Origin: Sphingomonas sp. So64.6b
GTDB taxonomy: Bacteria; Pseudomonadota; Alphaproteobacteria; Sphingomonadales; Sphingomonadaceae
Direction: 5' to 3'
Assembly: GCF_014171475.1 (NCBI RefSeq)
Contig: NZ_CP048817.1
Location: forward strand, 1,488,001 to 1,552,000
Length of the DNA: 64,000 bases
Each line of letters opens with the position of its first letter. Within the stretch, counting starts at the first letter, position 1. A program made the position numbers and the translations under genes. Positions 44,435 to 54,836 of the stretch are shown in pieces. The notes under the pieces were generated by a model. The model worked only from the letters and a program-made list of their open reading frames with translations, had not been told where the DNA came from and searched no databases.

Positions 44435-44947
44435 TCATGCGCCTTCGCGTTTTCCGTCCAGCCACGCGCAAAACCGCGCCACCAGCGGGAACAACATGAT
44501 CGAGATGACCGCTTGCAGCAAGAGCACGGTATCGACATGCGCGCCGAGTGGCGACGCGATCAGCCGCCCCGCAATCAGGCAGAAGCCGATCGACCCGGCG
44601 GCGATCAGCCAGTTCTGCCAGAAATCACGGAACACCAGGCGCTGATCGATCATGTCGATGACGAAGAAACAGATCATCCACAACAACATCGCGCTGCCCA
44701 GCGGCTGACCCGAGACCAGGTCATCGAAAAATCCCAGCGGCAACGCCGCCCAGATCGCGAACGCATCTGGCCGCATCAGCCGCCAGCCGAGCAAGATCAT
44801 CAGGCCGAGCGGTGGCAGGAGTGGAAAGCTTGCGACATAGGGCCAGATGGTCAGCAACGACGCGATCATGACCGACGCGCCCGGTACGATCCGCTGCAGG
44901 ACCGGCGGGGGCGGGGCATCATAAGGATTGCGCGCCGGTGTCCTCAC
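44435..44947 (-). CDS. mreD: Rod shape-determining protein MreD
   Basis: A 170-residue inner-membrane protein with five to six hydrophobic segments, including FAIWAALPLGFFDDLVSGQP, the conserved MreD loop. The GTG start overlaps the mreC stop (GTGA). Part of the elongasome. Confidence 0.93.
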   Translation of the reverse strand: MRTPARNPYDAPPPPVLQRIVPGASVMIASLLTIWPYVASFPLLPPLGLMILLGWRLMRPDAFAIWAALPLGFFDDLVSGQPLGSAMLLWMICFFVIDMIDQRLVFRDFWQNWLIAAGSIGFCLIAGRLIASPLGAHVDTVLLLQAVISIMLFPLVARFCAWLDGKREGA

Positions 44948-45837
44948 GGTTTGGCCGCCGCGCCAGGTGCCGCCGCTGCAGGGGTCGGCGGCAAGACGGG
45001 CATGAAGGTCTGCTGCACCAGTGCGAAATCGAGCGTATCTGGCTGAGCGAAGCTGCGCGCCAGGGCGGTGTCGCGCGAGCGGCGGACAATGCGCGCGACG
45101 GGAATATTGGGGGAATAGATACCGCCGGTGCCCGAAGTGACGAACACGTCGCCGGGTTCGAACGGGACATTGGACAGGCTGACCGAACGAATGTCGATCA
45201 TCCCGTCGCCGCGTCCCGCGGCGAGTGCCGGCAGACCATCGCGTGTACGGCGCACCGGCACGATGCTTTCCGGATCGGTCAGCAGCAGCACGCGCGCGGT
45301 ATTGGGCCCCGTTTCGAGGATTCGGCCGATCAGGCCTTCCGGGCCGCGTACCGGCTGACCCTCGCGCACGCCCTGCCAGGCGCCGGCATTGAGGACAGCG
45401 AAGCGCCGCGTGCTGGAGGCCGAAGAACTTACCAGTCGCGCGGTGACGACGGGATCGGCGTTACGCTCGCGCAGGTGGAGCAACGCCTTGAGCCGGCGAT
45501 TGTCATAGGACAGCATACGCGCGCGCAGCAGCAACGCGCGGTTGTCGGCGATTTCCTTGCGCAATTGCGCATTCTTTTGATTGACGGCGAAATGGTCACC
45601 GATCGACGCCGGGATCGATGCGACGCCGCGGCCAAACCCGGCAAGGCCGGACGAGATCGGTGTGGTGATTTCGGCGACGGTGGCGCGAAACGCGATAAAG
45701 GCCGGCGGGTTCAATGTGGCGAGGGCAAGCAGAATCACCGCGACGATCGCTCCCGCGGCCGCGATGACATATCCCAGGAACAATCCGTATTGCGCCCGCC
45801 GCGAGAAACCCGGGCGCCGGTTGCGAGACGGCGCCAT
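44944..45837 (-). CDS. mreC: Rod shape-determining protein MreC
   Basis: A 297-residue bitopic protein. A single membrane helix (about 20-42) and a coiled coil (about 75-115) precede the periplasmic MreC beta domain (GLIGRILETGPNTARVLLLT, DVFVTSGTGGIYSPNIPVAR). It scaffolds PBP2 and RodA. It starts 134 bp after mreB, and that gap holds a palindromic repeat. Confidence 0.95.
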   Translation of the reverse strand: MAPSRNRRPGFSRRAQYGLFLGYVIAAAGAIVAVILLALATLNPPAFIAFRATVAEITTPISSGLAGFGRGVASIPASIGDHFAVNQKNAQLRKEIADNRALLLRARMLSYDNRRLKALLHLRERNADPVVTARLVSSSASSTRRFAVLNAGAWQGVREGQPVRGPEGLIGRILETGPNTARVLLLTDPESIVPVRRTRDGLPALAAGRGDGMIDIRSVSLSNVPFEPGDVFVTSGTGGIYSPNIPVARIVRRSRDTALARSFAQPDTLDFALVQQTFMPVLPPTPAAAAPGAAAKP

Positions 45838-45915
45838 GTTACCCCCTCAAAAGCCCTAAGGCTGTATACGATAAACAAACGGTCTTCAGAACAATTGTTC
45901 TCGTCTTCGTATAAG

Positions 45916-45953
45916 CCGTTCGTCCCGAACAAGGGGTTGGTCGGAACGAACGG
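45916..45953. repeat. Intergenic palindrome between mreB and mreC
   Basis: Arms CCGTTCGTCCCGA and TCGGAACGAACGG pair at 12 of 13 positions around a 12-base loop. It resembles the short dispersed palindromes common between sphingomonad genes, and could attenuate or stabilise the mreB-mreC transcript. Confidence 0.65.
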
Positions 45954-45971
45954 TTATTCGAATTGACGCTC

Positions 45972-47087
<1,116 letters not shown>

Positions 47088-47180
47088 CTATATCCGAAGG
47101 ATCCAGGGCGGAAATTCCACGCTCTGGATGCCTGTAGATGCGGGTCGCGGGATGCCGTCGCTTGGGCTACAGCATCCCCC

Positions 47181-48965
47181 ATGTCAATACGGCGCCTCCC
47201 CGAACATCTCGTCAATCGTATCGCTGCCGGTGAAGTGGTCGAACGGCCCGCCAGTGCGTTGAAGGAACTGGTCGAAAATGCGGTCGATGCGGGCGCGAAT
47301 CGCATCGATATACGGCTGCGCTCCGGCGGCGTGGACGGAATCGAGGTTATTGACGACGGCTGCGGCATGACACCTCCCGATATGGCGCTCGCGCTGGAGC
47401 GTCATGCGACCTCAAAACTCCCCGATGAGGCGATCGAAGCGGTCACGACGCTCGGTTTTCGCGGTGAAGCGTTGCCCTCGATCGCCAGCGTCGCACGCAT
47501 GACGCTCGAAAGCCGGGTGCGTGGTGCGGAAGGCTGGTCGCGCGTGGTCGATAATGGCTTGCTCGAGTCCGAAGGACCGGTCGGCATCCCGCCTGGTACA
47601 AGAGTGCGCGTCGAAGGCCTGTTCGAGCGCGTGCCGGCGCGGCGCAAGTTCCTGCGCTCCGCCAGGTCGGAATATGCCGCCTGTCTCGATGTCGTGAAAC
47701 GGCTCGCCATGGCGAATCCCCATATCGGTTTCTCGGTCGAGCATGACGGCCGGCGCGTGTTGTCAGTAACCGGCGGGGATACTCTGCCCGACCGTGTCGC
47801 CGCGCTGACCGATCGTGGGCTGGTCGAAAACGGCATCGTCATCGAACTGGAGCGCGAAGGTTTGAAGCTTGGCGGCATCGCCGGCCTGCCGACCTTCAAT
47901 CGCGGCATTGCCGACCACCAATATCTCTTCGTCAATGGTCGCCCGGTGAAGGACCGGCTGCTGGTCGGCGCGGTGCGCGGCGCCTATGCCGAATTGCTCG
48001 CGCGCGATCGTCACGCCGTGGTCGCGCTGTTCCTCGACGTGCCGAGTGACGTGGTCGATGTGAACGTTCATCCGGCCAAGACCGAAGTCCGCTTCCGCGA
48101 ACCCGCCATGGTGCGCGGCCTGATCGTCAGCGGCCTGCGCCGTGCGCTCGACGAAGCCGGCCATCGCAGCGCGCAGCGCCCGGATCGCGGGGCGATGGCG
48201 GCATGGCAAAGCGAACCGCTGGAACCAGCGCCGCCGCTACTTTGGGACAGGGGAGATATGGGACACCCGGATGTGTCACCAGCATCGCAGACGCGGTACG
48301 CCGTCCATGACCGCCGCACGAGCTTCATCCCGCCGCCCATGGCGCGGGCTGAACCGGCCTATGCGCCGCCGCCGGAAACAACCAGCTATCCGCTGGGCGT
48401 GGCGCGCGGCCAGGTAGCGAAGACCTATATCGTTGCCGAGGCCGAGGATGGTCTGGTGCTGGTCGACCAGCACGCGGCGCACGAACGGCTGGTGCTTGAA
48501 CGCATGCGCAAGGCGATGGCGACCGGTGGCGTCGCAAGCCAGGCATTGCTCCTGCCCGAAGTGATCGAGCTCAACGAACCTGCTTGCGACCGGCTCGATG
48601 CACGCGCTGCCGAGTTGAGCGAGTTCGGGCTCGATCTCGAACGCTTCGGCCCACGCGCGATGCTCGTCCGCGCGGTGCCGGCGATGCTTGGGCAAAGCGA
48701 TGTCACCGGCCTGGTTACCGACCTCGCCGATGAACTCGCCGCGTTCGACGAAGCGCTGAGCCTGAAGGAGCGCCTCGATCATGTCGCCGCGACCATGGCC
48801 TGCCATGGCTCGGTTCGCGCCGGGCGCATATTATCCGTGACGGAGATGAACGCACTTCTGCGCGAAATGGAGGTCACGCCGCATTCGGGGCAGTGCAACC
48901 ATGGCCGGCCCACCTGGGTGAAGCTGGCGCATGGCGATATCGAGAAGCTGTTCGGGCGGAAGTGA
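47181..48965 (+). CDS. mutL: DNA mismatch repair protein MutL
   Basis: A 594-residue protein. The GHKL ATPase motifs are clear (VVERPASALKELVENAVDAG, DDGCGM, TLGFRGEALPSIASV) and the C-terminal domain is complete. It contains DQHAAHERLVLE, matching the DQHA(x)2E(x)4E nicking-endonuclease signature, and ends with SGQCNHGRPTWVKL. It is thus an endonuclease-type MutL, as expected in lineages lacking MutH. Confidence 0.97.
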   Translation: MSIRRLPEHLVNRIAAGEVVERPASALKELVENAVDAGANRIDIRLRSGGVDGIEVIDDGCGMTPPDMALALERHATSKLPDEAIEAVTTLGFRGEALPSIASVARMTLESRVRGAEGWSRVVDNGLLESEGPVGIPPGTRVRVEGLFERVPARRKFLRSARSEYAACLDVVKRLAMANPHIGFSVEHDGRRVLSVTGGDTLPDRVAALTDRGLVENGIVIELEREGLKLGGIAGLPTFNRGIADHQYLFVNGRPVKDRLLVGAVRGAYAELLARDRHAVVALFLDVPSDVVDVNVHPAKTEVRFREPAMVRGLIVSGLRRALDEAGHRSAQRPDRGAMAAWQSEPLEPAPPLLWDRGDMGHPDVSPASQTRYAVHDRRTSFIPPPMARAEPAYAPPPETTSYPLGVARGQVAKTYIVAEAEDGLVLVDQHAAHERLVLERMRKAMATGGVASQALLLPEVIELNEPACDRLDARAAELSEFGLDLERFGPRAMLVRAVPAMLGQSDVTGLVTDLADELAAFDEALSLKERLDHVAATMACHGSVRAGRILSVTEMNALLREMEVTPHSGQCNHGRPTWVKLAHGDIEKLFGRK

Positions 48966-49103
48966 AAGCTGATCAGCTGGATCGCCGCTTGGGTCGCCAT
49001 GAAAAGGTTCCCACGTAGCGCAGAAAGATTCCTGTTCATCTGGCTGAAACCTTTCTGCCCAGCGCGCATTCGGATCAAGTCATTGAAACGAAGCGACCTC
49101 ATC

Positions 49104-49181
49104 ATGAAAACCATCGTGCCCCTGTTTCTCGCTTTGCTCCCGCTGGCTGTCGTGGTGGGCGCGTGCGTCGCGGTGCCGTAA
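49104..49181 (+). CDS. Possible 25-residue lipoprotein-like peptide
   Basis: Frame of 25 residues that is essentially a signal sequence (MKTIVPLFLALLPLAVVVG) followed by Cys and four residues, similar in shape to tiny entericidin-type lipoproteins. The ribosome-binding site is weak, so it may be a chance frame. Confidence 0.3.
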   Translation: MKTIVPLFLALLPLAVVVGACVAVP

Positions 49182-49315
49182 TGCGGTTGGTGATGGGTCG
49201 CGACCGCGTGGAGCGCGAATAAGCAACACTTGACTCGCCGTCCCGATCAACCGTTGATGCGGGCGGCGCGGACCATCTTCGTCGGACCATGGCCGTGACC
49301 CGTGGAGAGATGCTT

Positions 49316-49573
49316 ATGCAATATGTGAGCATGGTGATCGTCGGCCTGATCGTCGGCATTCTGGCGCGGTTCTTCTATCCCGGCGCGATACATATGGGAC
49401 TGATCATGAGTGCCGTTCTCGGCATCGCCGGATCGTTTCTGGCGGGCTTTGTCGGCCAGCTGCTTCATCCGGCGACGAAAGATCAGCCCTTCCATCCGGC
49501 CGGATTCCTTTATTCGATCCTGGGCGCGATCGTCCTGATCTTCCTGGCGCGGCACATCTTCGGCTGGGTTTGA
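49316..49573 (+). CDS. GlsB/YeaQ/YmgE family membrane protein
   Basis: An 85-residue protein with three hydrophobic segments and the family's Gly-rich pattern (VGLIVGILARFFYPGAIHMG, SFLAGFVGQLL, GAIVLIFLARHIFG). These small inner-membrane proteins are stress-associated and of unknown mechanism. ATG 49316 was chosen for the GGAG site 8 bp upstream; ATG 49310 is too close. Confidence 0.85.
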   Translation: MQYVSMVIVGLIVGILARFFYPGAIHMGLIMSAVLGIAGSFLAGFVGQLLHPATKDQPFHPAGFLYSILGAIVLIFLARHIFGWV

Positions 49574-49610
49574 TTTGGCCGGAAACTGTTCGCGATCAGC
49601 TTCCGGCAAC

Positions 49611-49650
49611 AGAAAAGGGCCGCCCGGATCACTCCGGACGGCCCTTTTTC
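49611..49650. terminator. Bidirectional intrinsic terminator
   Basis: A stem of AAAAGGGCCG with CGGCCCTTTT, extended by CCGG/CCGG across one mismatch, around a 6-base loop. A-rich and T-rich sides let it end both the glsB-like gene and the rpsF-rpsR-rplI operon. Confidence 0.85.
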
Positions 49651-49669
49651 TGTATCGCTACCGAAAGGC

Positions 49670-50284
49670 TCAGCCTTCGGTCGGCTCTTCTTCGGTCGCT
49701 TCGGGAGCGGCCTCGGCCTGAACCTCGGCGGTCGCGCCGGGTTCTGCGTTGGGATCATAGGCTTCGACGAAGCCCGCTTCGTCCTTTTCGAACATCGCGG
49801 ACATGACGTCGACGCCCTGCGCCTGCATCTCGGCCTCTTCAGGCGAGCGTGCGACGTTGACCTTGATCATCACCGCGACTTCGGCGTGGAGCGAGACCTT
49901 TACGTCATACACGCCGATCGCCTTGATCGGCTTGTTGAGCACGATCGCCGACTTCGGCACCTTGTGGCCCTCGGCCTCGAGCAGTTCGAGCAGATCACGC
50001 ACCGCGACCGAGCCATACAGCTGGCCGGTGTTCGACGCCTGACGGATCAGGGTCAGCGTGGTGCCGTCGATCGACTTGGCCTCGATCTCCGCTTCGCCGC
50101 GGCGAGCGTCATTGTCGGCCACGATCTTCTCGCGGTTGGCCTCGAAGACCTTCTTGTTGGCGTCGTTGGCGCGCAGCGCCTTTTTGTTCGGCAGCAGAAA
50201 GTTGCGGGCGAACCCGTCCTTCACGGTGACGACGTCACCGATCTTGCCGAGTTTCTCGACGCGCTCCAGCAGGATAACATCCAT
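49670..50284 (-). CDS. rplI: 50S ribosomal protein L9
   Basis: A 204-residue protein. The N-terminal domain (MDVILLERVEKLGKIGDVVT, GFARNFLLPNKKAL) and the connecting helix are standard. The C-terminus carries an extra acidic, Ala/Glu-rich tail of about 40 residues common in sphingomonads. Last gene of the operon. Confidence 0.97.
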   Translation of the reverse strand: MDVILLERVEKLGKIGDVVTVKDGFARNFLLPNKKALRANDANKKVFEANREKIVADNDARRGEAEIEAKSIDGTTLTLIRQASNTGQLYGSVAVRDLLELLEAEGHKVPKSAIVLNKPIKAIGVYDVKVSLHAEVAVMIKVNVARSPEEAEMQAQGVDVMSAMFEKDEAGFVEAYDPNAEPGATAEVQAEAAPEATEEEPTEG

Positions 50285-50296
50285 GGTGCTCGCTCC

Positions 50297-50521
50297 TTAC
50301 TTAACGATGTAGGGCAGGAGCCCAAGGTGACGGGCGCGCTTGATCGCCTGGGCGAGCTCGCGCTGCTTCTTGCCGCTCACCGACGTGATGCGGCTCGGGA
50401 CGATCTTGCCACGCTCGGACACGAAGCCCTGCAGCAAGCGGACATCCTTATAGTCTATCCGGGGAGCATCCTTGGCGGAGAATGGGCAGCTCTTGCGGCG
50501 GCGGAAAAATGGGCGTGCCAT
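50297..50521 (-). CDS. rpsR: 30S ribosomal protein S18
   Basis: A 74-residue protein with [40 protein letters not shown] and [12 protein letters not shown], all standard for S18. Second gene of rpsF-rpsR-rplI; 12-13 bp gaps on either side. Confidence 0.97.
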   Translation of the reverse strand: MARPFFRRRKSCPFSAKDAPRIDYKDVRLLQGFVSERGKIVPSRITSVSGKKQRELAQAIKRARHLGLLPYIVK

Positions 50522-50534
50522 GGTCTATGCCTCC

Positions 50535-50957
50535 TTATTCGCTATCGAAGTCGCGACGCGGGCGCTCGGGCCGGTCACCACGATCGGGGCGGTCACCACG
50601 ATCACCGCGTTCGCCACGGCGCTCACGGTCACGATCGCTCTTGCGCATCATCACGCTCGGGCCTTCTTCATGGCCGTCGACCTTGACGGTCATATAGCGG
50701 ATCACGTCTTCGTTGATCTGAGTCTGACGCTCCAGCTCGGCGACGACATCGCCGGGGGCATCGATTTCGAGCATCACATAATGCGCCTTGCGGTTCTTGG
50801 CGATCTTGTACGCCAGGCTACGCAGGCCCCAGGATTCGGTCTTCACGACCTTGCCCTTGTTGTCGGTGATGATCTTGGTGGCGTTTTCCGCCAGTGCGTC
50901 CACCTGCGCCTGTGCCAGATCCTGGCGCGCAAGGAACACATGCTCGTAAAGAGCCAT
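50535..50957 (-). CDS. rpsF: 30S ribosomal protein S6
   Basis: A 140-residue protein opening with [19 protein letters not shown]. The core contains [20 protein letters not shown] and the tail (after about 100) is very rich in Arg, Asp and Gly. The start was set at the S6 N-terminus; the frame is open further upstream but not S6-like. First gene of the operon. Confidence 0.97.
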   Translation of the reverse strand: MALYEHVFLARQDLAQAQVDALAENATKIITDNKGKVVKTESWGLRSLAYKIAKNRKAHYVMLEIDAPGDVVAELERQTQINEDVIRYMTVKVDGHEEGPSVMMRKSDRDRERRGERGDRGDRPDRGDRPERPRRDFDSE

Positions 50958-51118
50958 GTCTTGTCCTTCGTCTTGGCCGATCGCTGACGCCCGCACCATG
51001 CGAAACGCCCCTCCGGCTATCGTCTCAAAGCAATCAGGGGCGAAGAGACGCGCTCTCCACCCCGGAAGCGGCGGTCCATAACGAGAAACGCGCGAAACGC
51101 AAGCGCCGACGCGCCGCG

Positions 51119-51901
51119 TTACAGGATTGGCTGGGCAACCAGCCTGGCTTCCGCTTCGCATCCTTGCGGCCTGGCGGTCGCCGGGTTTGCACGAAGTGCG
51201 GCAAGTTCGGCCCTTGCCGCGGTGACATCGGCCATGAAGCCGGCCTGGCCATGCTCGGCCGCGAATGTCGATGAGGCTGTAGTCCTGCCCGCCTCGACCG
51301 CACTGGCGTTATGCACGCCACACACGATGCGGCTTTCGCCATAAGCGCGTCCGCGCGCCAGGATCGGCGTGGCGCGGTCGGGCGCGAGTTCGGCGAGCAG
51401 CAAGGCCCAGGTCCAGCCCCAGGTGGTGTGACCCGAGGGATAGTCGAAACTGCCATTTAACTGCTCGGCCGGCTGACAGGTCGGGCCCTTGTCGATCTGG
51501 AACGGGCGTAGCCGTTTGTAGAAATCCTTCGCCGCGCCCGACTGGCTATTGGCGTCGATGCCGGCCTTGCCGATCAGCTTGATCGTCAGCGGCGCATTGT
51601 CGGGTGTGATCGACACACCGATCGCGCAACTGAACGCGCTGGCCATATAAGGAATGGCGGTCGACACATCGCGCGTCGCCAATTCACCGCGCGGTGTCTT
51701 CAACAGGGGGCGGGTGATCTTGAAGATGCGCCGATCGGCGGCGTAACGCTGATCGCCCTTGAGCGGAGCGGGCGGCAGAACCTGGGTGATGTCCAGTGTT
51801 CCCGACGGCAGATAACCCGAACGAGCCTGGCCGATGCCGAGATAGGGAAAAGCCGCGGTCGCGACGACGGCGGAAGCCAGGATCCAGGGGCGAATGCGCA
51901 T
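51119..51901 (-). CDS. Class A acid phosphatase/PAP2-family homologue
   Basis: A 260-residue exported protein with a signal sequence (about 1-27). It has [10 protein letters not shown] (K-x6-RP), FDYPSGHT (PSGH) and [18 protein letters not shown]. The last normally reads SR-x5-H-x3-D; here the final position is Ala, so the Asp that assists the catalytic His is missing. Non-specific periplasmic phosphatases of the PhoC/PhoN class otherwise match in length and motifs. ATG 51901 has GGAGAGG 6 bp upstream. Activity may be low or lost. Confidence 0.85.
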   Translation of the reverse strand: MRIRPWILASAVVATAAFPYLGIGQARSGYLPSGTLDITQVLPPAPLKGDQRYAADRRIFKITRPLLKTPRGELATRDVSTAIPYMASAFSCAIGVSITPDNAPLTIKLIGKAGIDANSQSGAAKDFYKRLRPFQIDKGPTCQPAEQLNGSFDYPSGHTTWGWTWALLLAELAPDRATPILARGRAYGESRIVCGVHNASAVEAGRTTASSTFAAEHGQAGFMADVTAARAELAALRANPATARPQGCEAEARLVAQPIL

Positions 51902-51997
51902 TCTCGACCTCTCCACAGCGATACTTTCACCGATTTATGCCCAAGCGATCGTTCATTCGCCAACCCTGGATAGCCCCGAAAGATAACCGCACATATA

Positions 51998-52030
51998 ACA
52001 AAGGCGGCGGGGACTTTCGTCTCCGCCGCC
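51998..52030 (-). terminator. Intrinsic terminator after the RcnB-like gene
   Basis: A 12-bp GC-rich stem (GGCGGCGGGGAC with GTCTCCGCCGCC, one wobble) around TTTC, followed on the minus strand by TTTGTT. Confidence 0.75.
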
Positions 52031-52055
52031 CGTCCCTGGCCGAAGCCTGCGGATC

Positions 52056-52427
52056 TTAGTTCAGGGCACCCGCGATCACCGCAGCGATGATGCCGCTGGT
52101 GATACCGATCAGGACCGCATCATTGCCCGACTGGACATAGCGGTAGCCGCGCGGCGGCGCCTTCAGGTTGCGGTGCTGGCGATAATCGATCTGGCGATAA
52201 TTGCGCGCCTGATGATAATCGAACCGCTCACCCTTGCGCCAATTGCTGCGATAGGACCGGGCCGGTGTCCGCTTGACCACCTTCTTGACCACGATCTTGC
52301 GCTGCTGCTGGCCATAATGGTTGCCGCGGTCGTTCTGATGCTGCTGCGGCGCGGCCAGAGCTGGCGCGGCGGCCATTGGGCTGAATGCGACCGACGCTGC
52401 GAGCGCTGCGAGAATGAACTTCTTCAT
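52056..52427 (-). CDS. RcnB-family exported protein
   Basis: A 123-residue protein. A signal peptide (cleavage near ALAAP) is followed by a basic Gln/Arg/Lys-rich middle and the C-terminal RcnB-like segment (LKAPPRGYRYVQSGNDAVLI, GIIAAVIAGAL). RcnB in E. coli influences nickel/cobalt homeostasis, but sphingomonad paralogues are uncharacterised. Own terminator downstream. Confidence 0.8.
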   Translation of the reverse strand: MKKFILAALAASVAFSPMAAAPALAAPQQHQNDRGNHYGQQQRKIVVKKVVKRTPARSYRSNWRKGERFDYHQARNYRQIDYRQHRNLKAPPRGYRYVQSGNDAVLIGITSGIIAAVIAGALN

Positions 52428-52597
52428 GATAACTGCTCCTCATTGTAGAATGGCGCCTCGTCCGGCGTCCTTATCTATCTAGGACGCGGTTGTCGCAGCC
52501 CTGTGCCGTCCGCGTGTCGAAATGGTCGCAAAGTGTCCCAGCTTGCCATGGGTCATTCATCTTTCTAGTCCGACGCCCCTGATCTTAAGGAGCCGAT

Positions 52598-53533
52598 ATG
52601 CGTGCATTCATTTTTCCCGGACAGGGCAGCCAGGCCGTCGGCATGGGCAAAGCCCTTGCCGAGGCGAGCCCGATCGCCCGCGCGGTATTCCAGGAGGTCG
52701 ACGAAGCGCTCGGCCAGCATCTCTTTCGTCTGATGACCGAGGGGCCGGAAGATCAACTGCTGCTGACCGAGAACGCCCAGCCCGCGATCATGGCCAACGC
52801 GATCGCGACGTTGTGCGTGCTGGAAAAGGAGGGCGGCATCCGCCTCGCCGACAAGGCCGATTATGTCGCGGGTCATTCGCTCGGCGAATATAGCGCCTTG
52901 TGCGCGGCCGGTGCGATCGACCTAGCGACGACGGCGTTGTTGCTCAAGCATCGCGGTCAGGCGATGCAGGCCGCAGTACCGGTCGGCGAAGGGGCGATGG
53001 CGGCTTTGCTCGGCACCGACCTCGACAAGGCGCGCGCGATCGCCGCGGCGGCGGCCGAGGGCGAAGTGTGTACCGTCGCCAACGACAATGATCCGGGGCA
53101 GGTCGTCATTTCCGGCGCGCGGGGCGCGATCGAACGCGCAATCGCGCTGGCCAAGGATATGGGCGCCAAGCGTGCGGTGTTGCTGCCGGTTTCCGCACCT
53201 TTTCACTGCCCGCTGATGCAACCCGCCGCCGATGCGATGGAAAAGGCGCTGGGCGAGGCGCGGATCGATGCACCGCTGGTGCCGGTATTCGCCAACGTCA
53301 CCGCAGCGCCGGTCGGCGATGCCGACACGATCCGCCGCCTGCTGGTCGAGCAGGTCACCGGCATGGTGCGCTGGCGCGAATCGGTAATCGCGATGGCCGC
53401 GACCGGGGTCGAACATTTCGTCGAATTCGGCGGCAAGGTGCTTGGGCCCATGGTCAAGCGCAGCGCAGCCGATGTCGAAGTGACCAGCGTGGTGACGATG
53501 GACGATATCGAGGCTTTGGCTAAGAGCCTCTAA
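52598..53533 (+). CDS. fabD: Malonyl-CoA-acyl carrier protein transacylase FabD
   Basis: A 311-residue enzyme that loads malonate onto ACP. Motifs: FPGQGSQAVGMG, nucleophile Ser in VAGHSLGEYSAL (about 90), and SAPFHCPLMQPAAD with the catalytic His (about 200). AAGGAG precedes the ATG. It begins the fatty-acid gene run. Confidence 0.97.
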   Translation: MRAFIFPGQGSQAVGMGKALAEASPIARAVFQEVDEALGQHLFRLMTEGPEDQLLLTENAQPAIMANAIATLCVLEKEGGIRLADKADYVAGHSLGEYSALCAAGAIDLATTALLLKHRGQAMQAAVPVGEGAMAALLGTDLDKARAIAAAAAEGEVCTVANDNDPGQVVISGARGAIERAIALAKDMGAKRAVLLPVSAPFHCPLMQPAADAMEKALGEARIDAPLVPVFANVTAAPVGDADTIRRLLVEQVTGMVRWRESVIAMAATGVEHFVEFGGKVLGPMVKRSAADVEVTSVVTMDDIEALAKSL

Positions 53534-53538
53534 CCTAT

Positions 53539-53620
53539 CGTCACCCCAGCGAAGGCTGTGGTCTCCGGGTAATGAAGCGCGCCCGTGCGGCGCGAGATCC
53601 CAGCCTTCGCTGGGATGACG
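53539..53620. repeat. Intergenic inverted repeat between fabD and fabG
   Basis: Arms CGTCACCCCAGCGAAGGCTG and CAGCCTTCGCTGGGATGACG, nearly perfect complements separated by about 42 bases. This matches the style of dispersed palindromes frequent in sphingomonad genomes, and could fold as a hairpin in the fabD-fabG transcript. Confidence 0.8.
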
Positions 53621-53637
53621 GACGTGAGGAGATTAAG

Positions 53638-54375
53638 ATGTTCGACCTGACAGGCATGACCGCGCTGGTGACCGGCGCTTCGGGGGGGATCGGTTCGGCC
53701 GTGGCGCAGGCACTGGCGGCGCAGGGGGCGCGGTTGGCGGTGTCGGGGTCGAATGCGGCCAAGCTCGAGGCGTTCAGGGCCAGCCTTGGCGGCGATCACG
53801 TCGCGCTGCAGTGCGATCTGTCCGACGGCGCGGCGGTCGATGCGCTGGTGCCGAGCGCGGTGGAGGCGCTGGGCAAGCTCGATATCCTGATCAACAATGC
53901 CGGCGTGACACGCGACAATCTGGTCATGCGCATGAAGGACGAGGAGTGGGATCAGGTGATCCGCGTCAATCTGGAGGCGGCATTCCGGCTCGCTCGCTCT
54001 GCCGCGCGGCCGATGATGAAAGCGCGGTTCGGGCGAATCATCTCGATTACGTCGGTTGTGGGGACGACGGGGAACCTCGGCCAGGCGAATTATGCCGCGT
54101 CGAAGGGTGGCCTGACAGCGATGTCCAAGGCGCTGGCTCAGGAACTCGCGTCGCGCGGCATCACCGTCAATTGTGTGGCGCCTGGCTTTATCACCTCGCC
54201 GATGACCGACGAATTGCCCGATGCGCAAAAGGAAGCGCTTAACGCACGGATTCCTGCGGGAAAGATGGGCGAAGGAAGTGATATCGGTGCGGCTGTGGTG
54301 TATCTCGCGAGCAAGGAAGCGGGTTACGTCACCGGCCAGACGCTGCACGTAAATGGTGGCATGGCGATGATCTGA
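53638..54375 (+). CDS. fabG: 3-oxoacyl-ACP reductase FabG
   Basis: A 245-residue SDR enzyme reducing 3-ketoacyl-ACP with NADPH. TGASGGIGSAVAQALA (cofactor loop), NNAGVTRDN, the catalytic Ser in ITSVVGTTGNLGQ, and YAASKGG. GTGAGGAG precedes ATG 53638. Confidence 0.97.
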   Translation: MFDLTGMTALVTGASGGIGSAVAQALAAQGARLAVSGSNAAKLEAFRASLGGDHVALQCDLSDGAAVDALVPSAVEALGKLDILINNAGVTRDNLVMRMKDEEWDQVIRVNLEAAFRLARSAARPMMKARFGRIISITSVVGTTGNLGQANYAASKGGLTAMSKALAQELASRGITVNCVAPGFITSPMTDELPDAQKEALNARIPAGKMGEGSDIGAAVVYLASKEAGYVTGQTLHVNGGMAMI

Positions 54376-54463
54376 ACAGCGTCCGCCCCCTTGCGCGGGC
54401 ACCAAGCGCGTTCTACGTGCGTTCAGGAATTACCAAAACCCCCAGCGATAGAGGGACGATACA

Positions 54464-54700
54464 ATGAGCGAGACCGCAGACCGCGTTAAGAAGATTGTCG
54501 TCGAGCATCTCGGCGTCGAAGCCGACAAGGTAACCGAGGACGCGAGCTTCATCGACGATCTTGGCGCGGACAGCCTCGACATCGTCGAGCTGGTGATGGC
54601 GTTCGAAGAAGAATTCGGCGTCGAGATTCCCGATGATGCCGCCGAGAAGATCACGACCGTCAAGGACGCGATCACCTTCATCGACGAGCATAAGGATTGA
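54464..54700 (+). CDS. acpP: Acyl carrier protein AcpP
   Basis: A 78-residue acidic helical protein. The phosphopantetheine Ser is in [11 protein letters not shown] (about 37), followed by [16 protein letters not shown]. It carries growing acyl chains for FabD, FabG and FabF encoded around it. Confidence 0.98.
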   Translation: MSETADRVKKIVVEHLGVEADKVTEDASFIDDLGADSLDIVELVMAFEEEFGVEIPDDAAEKITTVKDAITFIDEHKD

Positions 54701-54836
54701 TCGGCGGGCATGGGCGGATGCATTCGCGCCGCCCGCGCCCATCGTTTAGTTGAACACATGACCGGCTCCCCGTCCCAGCGTATCGCACAGGGGCGGGGGG
54801 CCGTTCGTTTTTGCAGATGAAATACGGAGATCCGCC

